64,000 bases of DNA from SP5GCR1 sp965199685 (GTDB lineage: Bacteria; Pseudomonadota; Gammaproteobacteria; Poriferisulfidales; Oxydemutatoraceae): assembly GCA_965199685.1 (NCBI GenBank), contig OZ241323.1, forward strand, positions 2,666,001-2,730,000, written 5' to 3'. This document shows positions 18,159 through 27,006 of the stretch, piece after piece. The notes below the pieces were generated by a model, which was given only the letters and a program-made list of their open reading frames with translations, was not told where the DNA came from and searched no databases. The position numbers were made by a program, and so were the translations under genes. Position 1 is the first letter of the stretch. Every line of letters starts with the position of its first letter.

Positions 18159-18565
18159 TTAATTTTTTGTTCCATTTCTTCAAGGACATATTGAGCCTCT
18201 TGTAGAAAATCATCGGTTGCGTCAAAAACTTGATCGGCAATGCACAAGTCGTAGATATGGGAACTATTATCTTTATTATTTTTATAGGTGAACCATTTCT
18301 CGGCATCGGATAAAATCCCTATTCTTTGACCGTAACAAAAAATATCCCGAATAGGCATTTGATCAAAGTTTTCATCGTAATATTCTTTCAAGTAGCGAAC
18401 AAGCATTTTGCGTGCCATTTCATAGCTAACAACAAATGCCTGAATAGCCCCTCTTTTTAGTGTTCGTTCGTGTTTTTCGTCGGTCTCTTTATACTTATTA
18501 TAAATAGTCAGAGATTCTTCCAATGCTACGATAGTTTTCTTAAAACTACTCAAATCAAGTGCCAT
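18155..18565 (-). CDS. HEPN protein, HI0074/HepT-like partner of MNT
   Basis: 136-residue all-helical protein: E.S......KET, a central A.VVSYE.ARK.LVRYL helix and W....NN.DN.SHIYD near residue 91-105. HepT-type toxins use an R-x4-x6-H RNase motif; here the arginine place is held by K98, with H103 kept, so the ribonuclease activity may be altered or lost. The second HEPN protein of the window keeps R97 and H102. Paired with the MNT gene by a 4-bp overlap. Confidence 0.8.
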   Translation of the reverse strand: MALDLSSFKKTIVALEESLTIYNKYKETDEKHERTLKRGAIQAFVVSYEMARKMLVRYLKEYYDENFDQMPIRDIFCYGQRIGILSDAEKWFTYKNNKDNSSHIYDLCIADQVFDATDDFLQEAQYVLEEMEQKIK

Positions 18566-18575
18566 AAGTTTCCAT

Positions 18576-18602
18576 TCAATAGTTAAAGATTTCGGAAAAC
18601 AT
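18576..18602 (-). pseudogene. 8-codon fossil of a third fucosyltransferase-like gene
   Basis: ATG TTT TCC GAA ATC TTT AAC TAT then TGA reads MFSEIFNY, against MFSKIANYF at the start of the two complete genes upstream. The sequence before the ATG (GTCT..A.ACAAAAATG) also resembles the leader of the 19809 copy. It sits 10 bases before the HEPN start. Best explained as the 5' stub of a deleted third tandem copy; a leader peptide is the alternative. Confidence 0.5.
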
Positions 18603-18621
18603 TTTTGTCTAGAGACCCATT

Positions 18622-19809
18622 CTACTTCTTTTTCTTTTCAATATGGTCAACCCACTTATCAAAAGGAAGCAATTTTTTCCAGGCAGTTTCTGCTTGTGCT
18701 TTTTGCACAAGATCGATTCTAGGAACAGGAATATAATTTGGAATGTCTTTACACCCAGTTGCTCTTCTCAGATCAAAGATTTTTATTAAAGGATTAAAGA
18801 ATCTAATAAGGTCTGCGAAATCAGAGCCCACAGTATAAATCATTTTGACTTTTGCCAATGTCAAAATGTCAATCAAAGCATCTTGCCTTTGTTGATGTCC
18901 TGCATAAGGTTCATGCCGATGTAATGATCGACCATCCTTAGATCGTGTTATATCTCTGCTAACCACTCTACCGGAGAATGCTTCGTGTATCGCATCAATG
19001 AAATGCGCATTATCCGAACACGCATAGATCTGATAATGGTCATCTAGTACTTGTTTAAGATAATCAATATAGCTGTCTATGCTAATTATTCTTTTTTCGT
19101 TAATACCATCAGTTTGACGATAATGTACTCCTACACATTCTCCCTTAATATGCTCATTGCTCCATTGATCCGCTTGTTGCTTTATTTCCTGCTTGATAGA
19201 TAGTTTTGAAATTATTTTATATCCGTATTCGCTGGAAGTTCTAAATTTACCGAATAGTTCCCATGGGCTAGGGTATATCTTTTCTCTATAATTTAGGTTG
19301 ACTAGAGGTTTCTTTAATTGCATAAAATTTTCTGGATGGCATGTTTTTGCATAATTCAAAACAGGATTCTCAAAGAAATTGCTACTACCAGTGATATAAG
19401 TATCAGGAAAAGTGAACTTGATGTTAATGCCTAGTTTTTCAGATAGCCAGGCTGCTCCGATTACTCTAGGAAAGGCAGCTCCTAGTGAAGGGCACTCTAT
19501 TGTCACATAAGCATAATCAGCTAAAGGAGTTTTGCGATTTGCAGTATATTGTTTGAAGAAATACCTATAAAAAAGACCATATACTTCTTTCAAGTTCACA
19601 TATATATTCTTTATGTCCTTAAATGTTATTTTATGACGAAATCCATTCCTGAGACAAGCAAAAGGGTGCCGTATCAAAAACGAGGTATTCCATCTTAATC
19701 GCCTGTAGAATCTCTTAAGTCCATAATCATTGTATACAGCGTATACAGCATGGGCAACTACGATCTTAGTTTTAAGTATGTGAAAGTAATTAGCAATCTT
19801 AGAAAACAT
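18622..19809 (-). CDS. Fucosyltransferase-like glycosyltransferase, copy A
   Basis: 395 residues. The C-terminal half resembles GT-B fucosyltransferases of the FUT8/NodZ type: GVHYRQTD at 227-234 (H.R..D), IYACSDN at 261-267, and D.L.LAK...IYTVGSDFADLIRFF near the end. Such enzymes transfer fucose from GDP-fucose to glycans; substrate here unknown. The N-terminus (MFSKIANYFHILK) has no clear signal peptide. About two-thirds identical by eye to the next copy upstream, same strand, 39 bp apart, so a recent tandem duplication. No other polysaccharide genes are nearby. Confidence 0.6.
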   Translation of the reverse strand: MFSKIANYFHILKTKIVVAHAVYAVYNDYGLKRFYRRLRWNTSFLIRHPFACLRNGFRHKITFKDIKNIYVNLKEVYGLFYRYFFKQYTANRKTPLADYAYVTIECPSLGAAFPRVIGAAWLSEKLGINIKFTFPDTYITGSSNFFENPVLNYAKTCHPENFMQLKKPLVNLNYREKIYPSPWELFGKFRTSSEYGYKIISKLSIKQEIKQQADQWSNEHIKGECVGVHYRQTDGINEKRIISIDSYIDYLKQVLDDHYQIYACSDNAHFIDAIHEAFSGRVVSRDITRSKDGRSLHRHEPYAGHQQRQDALIDILTLAKVKMIYTVGSDFADLIRFFNPLIKIFDLRRATGCKDIPNYIPVPRIDLVQKAQAETAWKKLLPFDKWVDHIEKKKK

Positions 19810-19848
19810 TTTTTGTTATATAGACTGGTTTTGCATGTTCCACATAGT

Positions 19849-21045
19849 TTATCGCTTCTTTTTGTTTTCAATATTGGCAACCGTCGTCTCAAATGGAAGT
19901 AGTTCTTTCCAAGCGGTATCCGCTTGGGCTTTTTGCACAAGATCCATTCTAGGGACAGGAAGATAATTGGGAAAGTCTTTATACTCAGTTTCACCTCGTC
20001 CGTTCAGATCAATGATTTTTATTGCTGGATTAAAGAATCTAATAGCGTCTATCAAAAAAGAGCCCACAGTATAAATCATTTCGCACTTTGCCAATATCAG
20101 CATGTCAATCAAGGCATCTTGCCTTTGTTGATGTCCTGCATAAGGTTCATGGCGATGTAATGATCGACCATCCTCAGACCGTGTTATGTCTCTACTAACT
20201 ACTCTATCGGGAAATGCTTTGTGTATCGCCTCAATGAAAGGTGCATTATCCGAACATGCATAGATCTGATAATGGTCATCTAGTACTTGTTTGAGATAAT
20301 CAATATAGCTGTCTATTCTAATTATTCTATGTTCTTGGATAACATCAGTTTGACGATAATGTACTCCTACACATGCTCCTTTGATATTTGCATCGCACCA
20401 TTGATCCGCATGCTGTTGTATTTCCTGCTTGATAGATAGTTTTGAGATTATTTTATATCCGTGTTCACTGGAAATTTTACACTTAGCAAACTCTTCCCAT
20501 ATACTGGGGTATATCCCCTCTCTATAATCTAGGTTCACTAGAGGTTTCTTTAATTGTGTAAAGTTCTCTGGATGACATGTCTTTGCATAATCCAAAACAG
20601 AGTTCTCAAAGAAATCGCTACCACTGGTGATATAAGTATCAGGGAAAGTGAACTTGACATTAATACACAGTTTTTCGCATAACCAAGCTACTCCGATTAT
20701 TCTAGGAAAATAACTTCCTAGCGCAGGACACTCTATTTTTACATAAACATAATCAGCCAAAGGAGTTTTGCGGTGTGCAGTATATTGTCTGAAGAAATCC
20801 TTATACAAAAAACTATATGCCTCTTTGAAGTTCACATATGCACCCTTAAACGTTATTTTTGTAGGAAATCCATTTCTGACACAAGCCAAAGGATGCCGTA
20901 TTAAGAACAAGGTATTTTTAATTAATTGTTCGTAGATTCTTTTATATTGAAAACTGGAACATGGCTCAATAACACAGAGCAAAGCGTAAGCAACTACGAT
21001 TCTGGCTTTCAGTATGTGAAAGTAATTAGCAATTTTGGAAAACAT
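19849..21045 (-). CDS. Fucosyltransferase-like glycosyltransferase, copy B
   Basis: 398 residues, tandem paralogue of the preceding entry with the same motifs (GVHYRQTD, IYACSDNAPF, a conserved EPYAGHQQRQDALID stretch). Divergence is concentrated in the N-terminal third and around the acceptor half, which would fit different acceptor sugars. Probably cotranscribed with copy A. The upstream gap holds decayed repeats. GDP-fucose use is inferred from family resemblance only. Confidence 0.6.
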   Translation of the reverse strand: MFSKIANYFHILKARIVVAYALLCVIEPCSSFQYKRIYEQLIKNTLFLIRHPLACVRNGFPTKITFKGAYVNFKEAYSFLYKDFFRQYTAHRKTPLADYVYVKIECPALGSYFPRIIGVAWLCEKLCINVKFTFPDTYITSGSDFFENSVLDYAKTCHPENFTQLKKPLVNLDYREGIYPSIWEEFAKCKISSEHGYKIISKLSIKQEIQQHADQWCDANIKGACVGVHYRQTDVIQEHRIIRIDSYIDYLKQVLDDHYQIYACSDNAPFIEAIHKAFPDRVVSRDITRSEDGRSLHRHEPYAGHQQRQDALIDMLILAKCEMIYTVGSFLIDAIRFFNPAIKIIDLNGRGETEYKDFPNYLPVPRMDLVQKAQADTAWKELLPFETTVANIENKKKR

Positions 21046-21283
21046 TTTTATATAACAAGCTGATTTTTGTATAGATACTATTTTATCAGATAGAACTGCC
21101 GTTTGAGCCAGTAGGTCAAACGGCGTGACGTTGCACAGAACCTTACGTGGGTATGTAGGTCGGACAAGCTAAGGCTTGTCCTAAATGGTGGGCATGCAAA
21201 ATAGAACCGCCGATTGAGCCGAGTAAACCCGCCGATTGAGCCAGTAGGTCAAACGGTAGTTCTATTTTTCAATAGCCTCACAT
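21046..21283. repeat. Repeat block upstream of the glycosyltransferases
   Basis: Hairpin repeat at 21098-21124 with stem GCCGTTTGA/TCAAACGGC, a T-A for A-T swap relative to the GCCGATTGA form. Two more, partial hairpin repeats lie at about 21205-21255, followed by TAGTTCTATTTTTCAATAGCC, the right end of the MITE family, which ends about ten bases before the mutM stop codon. No gene. Confidence 0.65.
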
Positions 21284-22099
21284 TTAATGCTGACAATGTG
21301 GACAATAAAAAGTTGACCGTTGTGCAATGCGCATTAGCCGTATGGGTGTTTTACACGATGGACATGGCTCACCGGTTCGTTGATAGACATTGAGTACTTG
21401 CTTGAAATAACCGGGCCGCCCATCTTCTGCAACAAAATTGCGTAGAGTGGTGCCACCTTCTTTTATCGCATTTTTCAATGTGACACGGACCGCCTCAACT
21501 ATAGATTCATAACGCGTGAGTGAGATTCTCCCAGCAGCACGCCGAGGATGTACACCTGCCTTAAAAAGGGCTTCGTTCGCATAGATATTGCCGATGCCGA
21601 CAACGATATGACTATCCATCAGAAAACTTTTAATGGCAAGTTTGCGCTCTCGTGATGCCCGATATAGATACTCACCGTTGAAGTTTGTGCTTAACGGTTC
21701 CGGGCCTAAGTCTCGCAACAACTTGTGTTGCATTGGGTCTTTTGCCGTCCACAAAATCAAACCGAACTTTCTAGGGTCGCAAAAGCGCAACACACGGCTA
21801 TCATCAATACAAATATCTATATGATCGTGCGGACCTGCAGTAGATGTTTTATCAAGGATACGCAAACTACCCGACATACCCAAATGGCAAATCAGGCAAC
21901 CAGACTTGAACCTAATTAACAGGTACTTTGCACGCCGCTCTATCGCCTTAATACAAAGTCCTTTAATTTTTTGCTCTAGTCCCCTAGGTATCGGACAACG
22001 CAAACGTCTTTGCCGTACGACGACTTTGCGTATACATCTGTCTATTAAATGCAACGACAAACCTCGCCGAACCGTTTCTACTTCGGGAAGCTCAGGCAT
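21284..22099 (-). CDS. mutM: Formamidopyrimidine-DNA glycosylase MutM (Fpg)
   Basis: Base-excision repair enzyme removing 8-oxoguanine and FaPy with AP-lyase activity. After Met1 the protein begins PELPEVETVRRGL, giving the catalytic N-terminal proline and E2; LGMSG, DPRKFG, IGNIYANEALF and a C-terminal zinc finger (CPSC...CPHC) follow. 271 residues. The start is the ATG at 22099, which overlaps the stop of the chorismatase gene as TGATG; the GTG before it would put an extra residue before the catalytic proline. Confidence 0.96.
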   Translation of the reverse strand: MPELPEVETVRRGLSLHLIDRCIRKVVVRQRRLRCPIPRGLEQKIKGLCIKAIERRAKYLLIRFKSGCLICHLGMSGSLRILDKTSTAGPHDHIDICIDDSRVLRFCDPRKFGLILWTAKDPMQHKLLRDLGPEPLSTNFNGEYLYRASRERKLAIKSFLMDSHIVVGIGNIYANEALFKAGVHPRRAAGRISLTRYESIVEAVRVTLKNAIKEGGTTLRNFVAEDGRPGYFKQVLNVYQRTGEPCPSCKTPIRLMRIAQRSTFYCPHCQH

Positions 22100-23037
22100 C
22101 ACTCACCCACAGGTTTAGATATAGCCATAGCCTCTATTTCTACGAGTAATTCAGGACGGCACATCTGCCCTTCAAACGCTTGTAGTTCAATATCGGAACC
22201 TAAATGTCTATCAATCAATGTAGTGATATCTTCCGACACACGCTTGTCCACATAAAGTTTAATATGTTGCAGTTGGGTCAGTGGCATATTGCTATAGCCA
22301 TGTTCGGTTTTGGCTGCTTCGCTCAGTAGCGAGTTTAGATTATTTACTATCTCGCTTAATTGCGCGTCTGCATCACCATCGTGCAGACTCGTATGACCTA
22401 CGATTGCAGCGGTACCAGAGATATAAAGATGGCTTTTATCACCCCATTGTTTTAGCGTTGAACGTGCAAACATAGGGGCTGGCTCTCCATAGTGTTTAGG
22501 ATACAAGTGCGGCAAGGTCTGACGAGGATTGTTGACAGCGATACCCGCTTTGCGAGCCGCAACAAAATAGACTACCCCGTAGTACGACCCTGTTCCGATT
22601 ACGGTGGCTGCGCAATAAGAATCCTTTTTGTGCGAAGAAAAAGCCTGCGCTCTTGCATCGCAGAACACCTGATAATCGGATGGTTCGGCAAGTTGTGGTA
22701 AATAGTGCCAAACCCTCAACAGCGAATAATGCTCCGAGTTTAATAATTGCACCATATCTTTGTATGTCTCCTGCAGATCTTTGGCAATACGCTTTTGCTC
22801 AAGTTCGGCATGTCCGAATAAGACAGAATCGTTAAAAGCATAAGATAATTTTCCGCGTTTTCCGAGGCTGACTGGTTGGTCGGCATACCAATTCTCAAAA
22901 GGTTGTATTTTCCGCAAAGGTGTCAAGTTTGTTTTTATGATATCTTCGGATGCATCTGCTTTCAGAGCGATGCTGGCGAGACGGCGTGGATGGTCAAACG
23001 ATAACGGTTTTTTTTCAAGCCGTATATCAAAGGGCAT
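22099..23037 (-). CDS. Chorismatase-like protein (FkbO/Hyg5/XanB2 family)
   Basis: 312 residues with the chorismatase signature near the end of the middle domain (YISGTAAIVGHTSLHDGD) and a RidA-like fold of the C-terminal half (LLVEIEA). Family enzymes hydrolyse chorismate to 3-hydroxybenzoate, 4-hydroxybenzoate or a dihydrodiol; XanB2 in Xanthomonas makes 3- and 4-hydroxybenzoate and feeds ubiquinone synthesis. Which product forms here cannot be told from sequence. Coupled to mutM by a 1-base overlap. The ATG follows, after one base, a degenerate MITE end, and no Shine-Dalgarno is visible. Confidence 0.75.
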   Translation of the reverse strand: MPFDIRLEKKPLSFDHPRRLASIALKADASEDIIKTNLTPLRKIQPFENWYADQPVSLGKRGKLSYAFNDSVLFGHAELEQKRIAKDLQETYKDMVQLLNSEHYSLLRVWHYLPQLAEPSDYQVFCDARAQAFSSHKKDSYCAATVIGTGSYYGVVYFVAARKAGIAVNNPRQTLPHLYPKHYGEPAPMFARSTLKQWGDKSHLYISGTAAIVGHTSLHDGDADAQLSEIVNNLNSLLSEAAKTEHGYSNMPLTQLQHIKLYVDKRVSEDITTLIDRHLGSDIELQAFEGQMCRPELLVEIEAMAISKPVGE

Positions 23038-23537
23038 TGGGGTATTGAAAAAGTATCCTTGAGCCGTAGGGGAGGGCTAACATGCCCTCCCGAAACGCGT
23101 TGCGTCTGCACAAGTAGAACCGCCGATTGAGCCAGTAGGTCAATCGGCGTGACATTGTGCAGAACTTTAACATGGTTGCTTGTCGTACATTATCCTTCGT
23201 ACACCATCCAATTTATGGGAACCAAAACCAAGTGGCGCATAGCGGTTGGAATAGTGCAAAACGGTACTTTAGGGAGGGCATGTGGGACTGTTGAAAAATA
23301 GAACTGCCGTTTGTTGCAGTAGCACAAACGGCGTGACTTTGTGCAGAACCTTTGCAACCACCCCGTCAGGCTTCGCCTGCCACCCCTCCAAAGGAGGGGA
23401 ATGTACCAATGCAGACACTTTTTCAACAATCCCATGTTAGCCCTCCCCTACAGGTGGTTATCATAAATTCAATGGTGCAAGCGGTTGGGTTTGGGCGATG
23501 ACAGTACTTGTTCAGCGACCCCATTTCTTTATGCGAG
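23038..23537. repeat. Repeat block between chorismatase and aldo/keto reductase genes
   Basis: No gene. Contains, in order: a degenerate MITE end (23039-23058) touching the chorismatase start; an unsplit GGGAGGGC-type palindrome at 23070-23091; a hairpin repeat with 10-bp stem at 23121-23149; the full 150-bp MITE at 23284-23433; and another arm of the palindromic repeat (TAGCCCTCCCCTACAGG) to 23500. Confidence 0.75.
23284..23433 (-). mobile_element. 150-bp MITE, copy 1
   Basis: Starts GGGACTGTTGAAAAATAG and ends CTTTTTCAACAATCCC. Direct ATGT at 23280-23283 and 23434-23437, inside the palindromic repeat. Internal order (hairpin repeat 23306-23332, stem GCCGTTTGT; then the CCCCTCC/GGAGGGG motif) is reversed relative to copies 3 to 5, so it is called minus. 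No coding capacity. Confidence 0.85.
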
Positions 23538-24572
23538 TCAGGGACAAGGGTTCGGAATTTGGTTATGCGTTTTCTCTATTTCTTTCAGCACATCTTCCGA
23601 TAATTCAACGTCTATACTGTTGATATTAGTTTCGAGTTGTTCCATCGTCGTTGCACCGATAATGTTGCTGGTCAAAAAAGGACGTGTGTTGACATAAGCA
23701 AGTGCCATTTGTGCCGGATCCAATCCTGCCTGTTCGGCAATCTTGCAATAACGCTCAGTTGCGACTATACCCAGGTCATTGCTATAACGACTGAAAAAGT
23801 CAAACAAGGTTAAGCGCGCCTTATCGGGTTTTTGACCGCCTAGATATTTGCCGCTTAACACACCAAAACCTAAAGGTGAATATGCCAACAAACCGACCTG
23901 TTCTCGATGTGCGATTTCTGCCAGTCCGATTTCAAAGGTACGATTCAATAGGCTGTAAGGATTTTGCACGCTGACTACCCTTGGCCAATCATGTTGTGAT
24001 GCGAGATTTAAGTACCTCATCGTCCCCCACGGTGTTTCGTTGGAGATCCCTACATAGCGCACCTTGCCTGCTTTCACCAAATCGTTTAATGCCTCTAAGG
24101 TCTCGGCGATAGGCGTGGAGTCATCGCTCTCTTCGTGTGTATAACCCAAATCGCCAAAGAAGTTGGTTTTGCGCGATGGCCAGTGAACTTGGTATAGATC
24201 AATATAGTCGGTTCCAATACGCTGCAGGCTTTGTTCCAGTGCTTGGATGATATGATCCCGCGTCAATTCCGGCCCGTTTCGTATATAACTTTGCATGCCT
24301 GGTCCCGAGACTTTGGTGGCAATAATCAGGCTATCTCTAGCGGAGTAATCGGCAAGCCAACTGCCAAAATAATGCTCGGTCAATCCTTGAGTTTCCGCCT
24401 TGGGCGGCACTGGATACATCTCGGCTAAATCTATAAAGTTGACACCTTGCTCAACGGCAAAATCAAGTTGCCGGTGCGCTTCTTGTTCGGTATTTTGTTC
24501 CCCCCATGTCATCGTGCCTAGACAAATCACACTGACCTTGACGGAGGTGTTGGAGAGTTGACGATATTCCAT
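23538..24572 (-). CDS. tas: Aldo/keto reductase, Tas type
   Basis: NADPH-dependent aldo/keto reductase of the E. coli Tas group. 344 residues, TIM-barrel; begins MEYRQLSNT.VKVS..CLGTMTWGEQN, with catalytic tyrosine in DLAEMYPVPP, the Tas-specific PKAETQG, and VQNPYSLLNR. Physiological substrate unknown. Divergent from the SulP gene with 75 bp between. The 3' end is within about 20 bases of a degenerate MITE end. Confidence 0.88.
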   Translation of the reverse strand: MEYRQLSNTSVKVSVICLGTMTWGEQNTEQEAHRQLDFAVEQGVNFIDLAEMYPVPPKAETQGLTEHYFGSWLADYSARDSLIIATKVSGPGMQSYIRNGPELTRDHIIQALEQSLQRIGTDYIDLYQVHWPSRKTNFFGDLGYTHEESDDSTPIAETLEALNDLVKAGKVRYVGISNETPWGTMRYLNLASQHDWPRVVSVQNPYSLLNRTFEIGLAEIAHREQVGLLAYSPLGFGVLSGKYLGGQKPDKARLTLFDFFSRYSNDLGIVATERYCKIAEQAGLDPAQMALAYVNTRPFLTSNIIGATTMEQLETNINSIDVELSEDVLKEIEKTHNQIPNPCP

Positions 24573-24647
24573 TTTTTTAGTTTCAATAAGAAAGTTAGTG
24601 TATTTGCTATGTTAGTATAACCTTTTACGATGACAATATGAACCTAT

Positions 24648-26516
24648 ATGCTTGATAATTTACCGATCCTAAGAAAAATAAATAAAGTACTACTCGGACT
24701 TTATAAAAACATTACGCCTTTTCTAGGCTGGGTCGGCGAATTAAAAAACACCGAAACAATCAAAGCCGATGTGCTTGCCGGTACAACGGTAGCACTCGTG
24801 TTAGTACCCCAATCTATGGCGTATGCACAGCTCGCAGGATTGCCACCGTATTACGGTTTGTATGCTTCTTGTCTTCCCGTTGCTATTGCTGCCTTGTTCG
24901 GCTCTTCGCGTCAGCTTGCAACTGGACCGGTTGCCGTAGTATCGTTATTAACCGCGTCTGCGATAGAACCGCTTGCGGTGAGCGGTGGTGAGGGTTACTT
25001 TATATATGCGGTGATGTTGGCGTTTATGGTCGGCATGGTACAACTTATATTGGGCGTAGTACGTTTGGGAATGATGGTAGACTTTCTCTCTCATCCGGTA
25101 GTCACCGGGTTCACCAGTGCCGCAGCGATCATTATTGCAACTTCTCAACTCGACAAGATTTTCGGTGTGGAAGTAGATAGAGCAGAATACCATTATCAAG
25201 TCGTCTGGGATACGCTAAGAGCGGCATGGGATAACCCGCATCTGCCGACTTTATTAATCGCAATAGGTTCTCTAGCATTGATGATAGCATTAAAGAGATA
25301 CCTGCCCAAGATACCTTCTGTTTTGATCGCAGTCATTATAGCTACCCTAGTCTCTTGGTTTTTTGATTTTGAGGAGAACGGCGGTCGCGTTGTAGGCAAC
25401 ATCCCGCGAGGATTGCCGTCTTTTGAACTTCCGATCGTCAGCTGGGCGATAATACAGCAAATGGCAGGAGCTGCGTTGGCAATTGCACTCATCGGTTTTA
25501 TGGAGGCGATATCAATCGCAAAAGCAATGGCAGTCAAAACAAGGCAACGGCTGGATGCGGATCAGGAACTGATAGGACAAGGCCTATCCAATCTAACTTC
25601 CAGTGTATTTCAAGGCTATGCAGTCTCAGGATCCTTTTCGCGGTCGGCAGTCAATATCAATACTGGTGCAGTCACTGGTTTTTCTTCTATCGTGACCACA
25701 GTACTAATCGGCTTCACACTACTGTTTCTAACACCTTTGCTATACCACCTGCCACAAGCAACCTTAGCGGCGGTCATCATTCTAGCCGTTGCATCGCTGG
25801 TGCGAATCCAGGCATTCAAAAATATATGGCGCATACAGTATCAGGACGGCTTTGTTGCCGTAGTAACCTTTGTGCTTACATTACTCTTTGCCCCTCATCT
25901 GGAAAATGGTATTTTAATCGGTGTGGTGTTGTCTTTGGGGCTTTATGTATACCGCACAATGCGTCCCGATATTTCTCTGCTCGGCAGACATGCCGACGGT
26001 GGCTTAAGAGATGCCGCTAAATATATCCTCAAAGTATGTCCCCAAATCGCGATTGTGCGCTTCGGTGGACCTTTGTTTTTTGCTAATACAGGTTATTTTC
26101 ACGACAAGGTATTAGAGCGAGTTAGCAACCAGCCAGAACTGAGATTCATTATCATAGATGCGGTTTCGATGAACGAAATAGATGCAACAGGACAAGAAAT
26201 GTTATACGAACTGGCGCGCACTTTGGTGGAACAAGATATAGAATTTTTATTCGCCCGCCCGCCTATGGAAGTAATGAACACTTTTGAGCGTAGCGGTTTT
26301 GCCAGCGAAGAATGGGCTGATCATTTCTTCAATTCTCGCGACCAAGCCTTGCAATACGCATGGACACAACTCGCTAAACAAAAACGCACATGCTTGGTGG
26401 AAGGCTGTGCGGCTAAAGATATGTCGGGTTGTATTTTGAGGAAAGAGCGCCGTACGCCTAGCCAGTTACTAAGAATTATGGGCGGCGGCTTACCCAAACA
26501 TAGCACCCATTCGTAG
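24648..26516 (+). CDS. SulP family anion transporter with STAS domain
   Basis: Inner-membrane transporter of the SulP/SLC26 family, for sulfate, bicarbonate or another anion. 622 residues: LAGTTVALVLVPQSMAYAQLAGLPP..GLYAS is the family signature, followed by about 12 to 14 hydrophobic segments. A cytoplasmic STAS domain spans about residues 465-570 (FANTGYF, FIIIDAVSMNEIDATG). An unusual extra tail of about 45 residues holds three cysteines (CLVEGCAAKDMSGC). Substrate cannot be decided from sequence. Confidence 0.9.
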   Translation: MLDNLPILRKINKVLLGLYKNITPFLGWVGELKNTETIKADVLAGTTVALVLVPQSMAYAQLAGLPPYYGLYASCLPVAIAALFGSSRQLATGPVAVVSLLTASAIEPLAVSGGEGYFIYAVMLAFMVGMVQLILGVVRLGMMVDFLSHPVVTGFTSAAAIIIATSQLDKIFGVEVDRAEYHYQVVWDTLRAAWDNPHLPTLLIAIGSLALMIALKRYLPKIPSVLIAVIIATLVSWFFDFEENGGRVVGNIPRGLPSFELPIVSWAIIQQMAGAALAIALIGFMEAISIAKAMAVKTRQRLDADQELIGQGLSNLTSSVFQGYAVSGSFSRSAVNINTGAVTGFSSIVTTVLIGFTLLFLTPLLYHLPQATLAAVIILAVASLVRIQAFKNIWRIQYQDGFVAVVTFVLTLLFAPHLENGILIGVVLSLGLYVYRTMRPDISLLGRHADGGLRDAAKYILKVCPQIAIVRFGGPLFFANTGYFHDKVLERVSNQPELRFIIIDAVSMNEIDATGQEMLYELARTLVEQDIEFLFARPPMEVMNTFERSGFASEEWADHFFNSRDQALQYAWTQLAKQKRTCLVEGCAAKDMSGCILRKERRTPSQLLRIMGGGLPKHSTHS

Positions 26517-27006
26517 AGGTGGCATAAACCCAACCGCTTGCGCCATCAAAGTTATGTTAGCCCTCCCCTACGGTAGGTTACCGTAAACGAGATGGATGAA
26601 TGGATTGATTGTGCAGACGCAACGCGTTAGGGAGGGCATGTGGGATTGTTGAAAAATAGAACCGCCGTTTGTTGCAGTAGCACAAACGGCGTGACTTTGT
26701 GCAGAACCTTTGCAACCACCCCGTCAGGCTTCGCCTGCCACCCCTCCAAAGGAGGGGAATGTACCAATGCAAACACTTTTTCAACAGCCCCATGTTAGCC
26801 CTCCCCTACGGTAGGTTACCGTAAACGAAATGAATGAATGTATTGATTGTGCAGATGCAACGCGTTAGGGCAGACATATCAAATTGCCGATTGAACTACT
26901 GTCTCAATCGGCGGCTCTATTCTGCCCCTGCGGGTGGTTATCGTAAATTCAATGGCGCAAGCGGTTGGGTTTATGTAGTGACGGTACTTTTTCAATAGTC
27001 CTCATG
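26517..27006. repeat. Repeat block between sulP and trmB
   Basis: Full MITE at 26642-26791, flanked on both sides by arms of the palindromic target repeat. A further hairpin repeat (GCCGATTGA/TCAATCGGC) lies at about 26885-26915, and a MITE right end (TACTTTTTCAATAGTCCTC) finishes next to the trmB stop codon at 27007. No gene. Confidence 0.7.
26642..26791 (-). mobile_element. 150-bp MITE, copy 2
   Basis: Starts GGGATTGTTGAAAAATAG, ends CTTTTTCAACAGCCCC. Direct ATGT at 26638-26641 and 26792-26795, again at the middle of the palindromic repeat. Same inner orientation as copy 1; internal hairpin 26663-26691 with stem CGCCGTTTGT. Confidence 0.87.

Noticed and set aside
18576..18602. The MFSEIFNY frame as a regulatory leader peptide of the HEPN/MNT pair
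   Set aside because: Possible, but its match to the start and leader of both fucosyltransferase-like genes is better explained by a deletion remnant.
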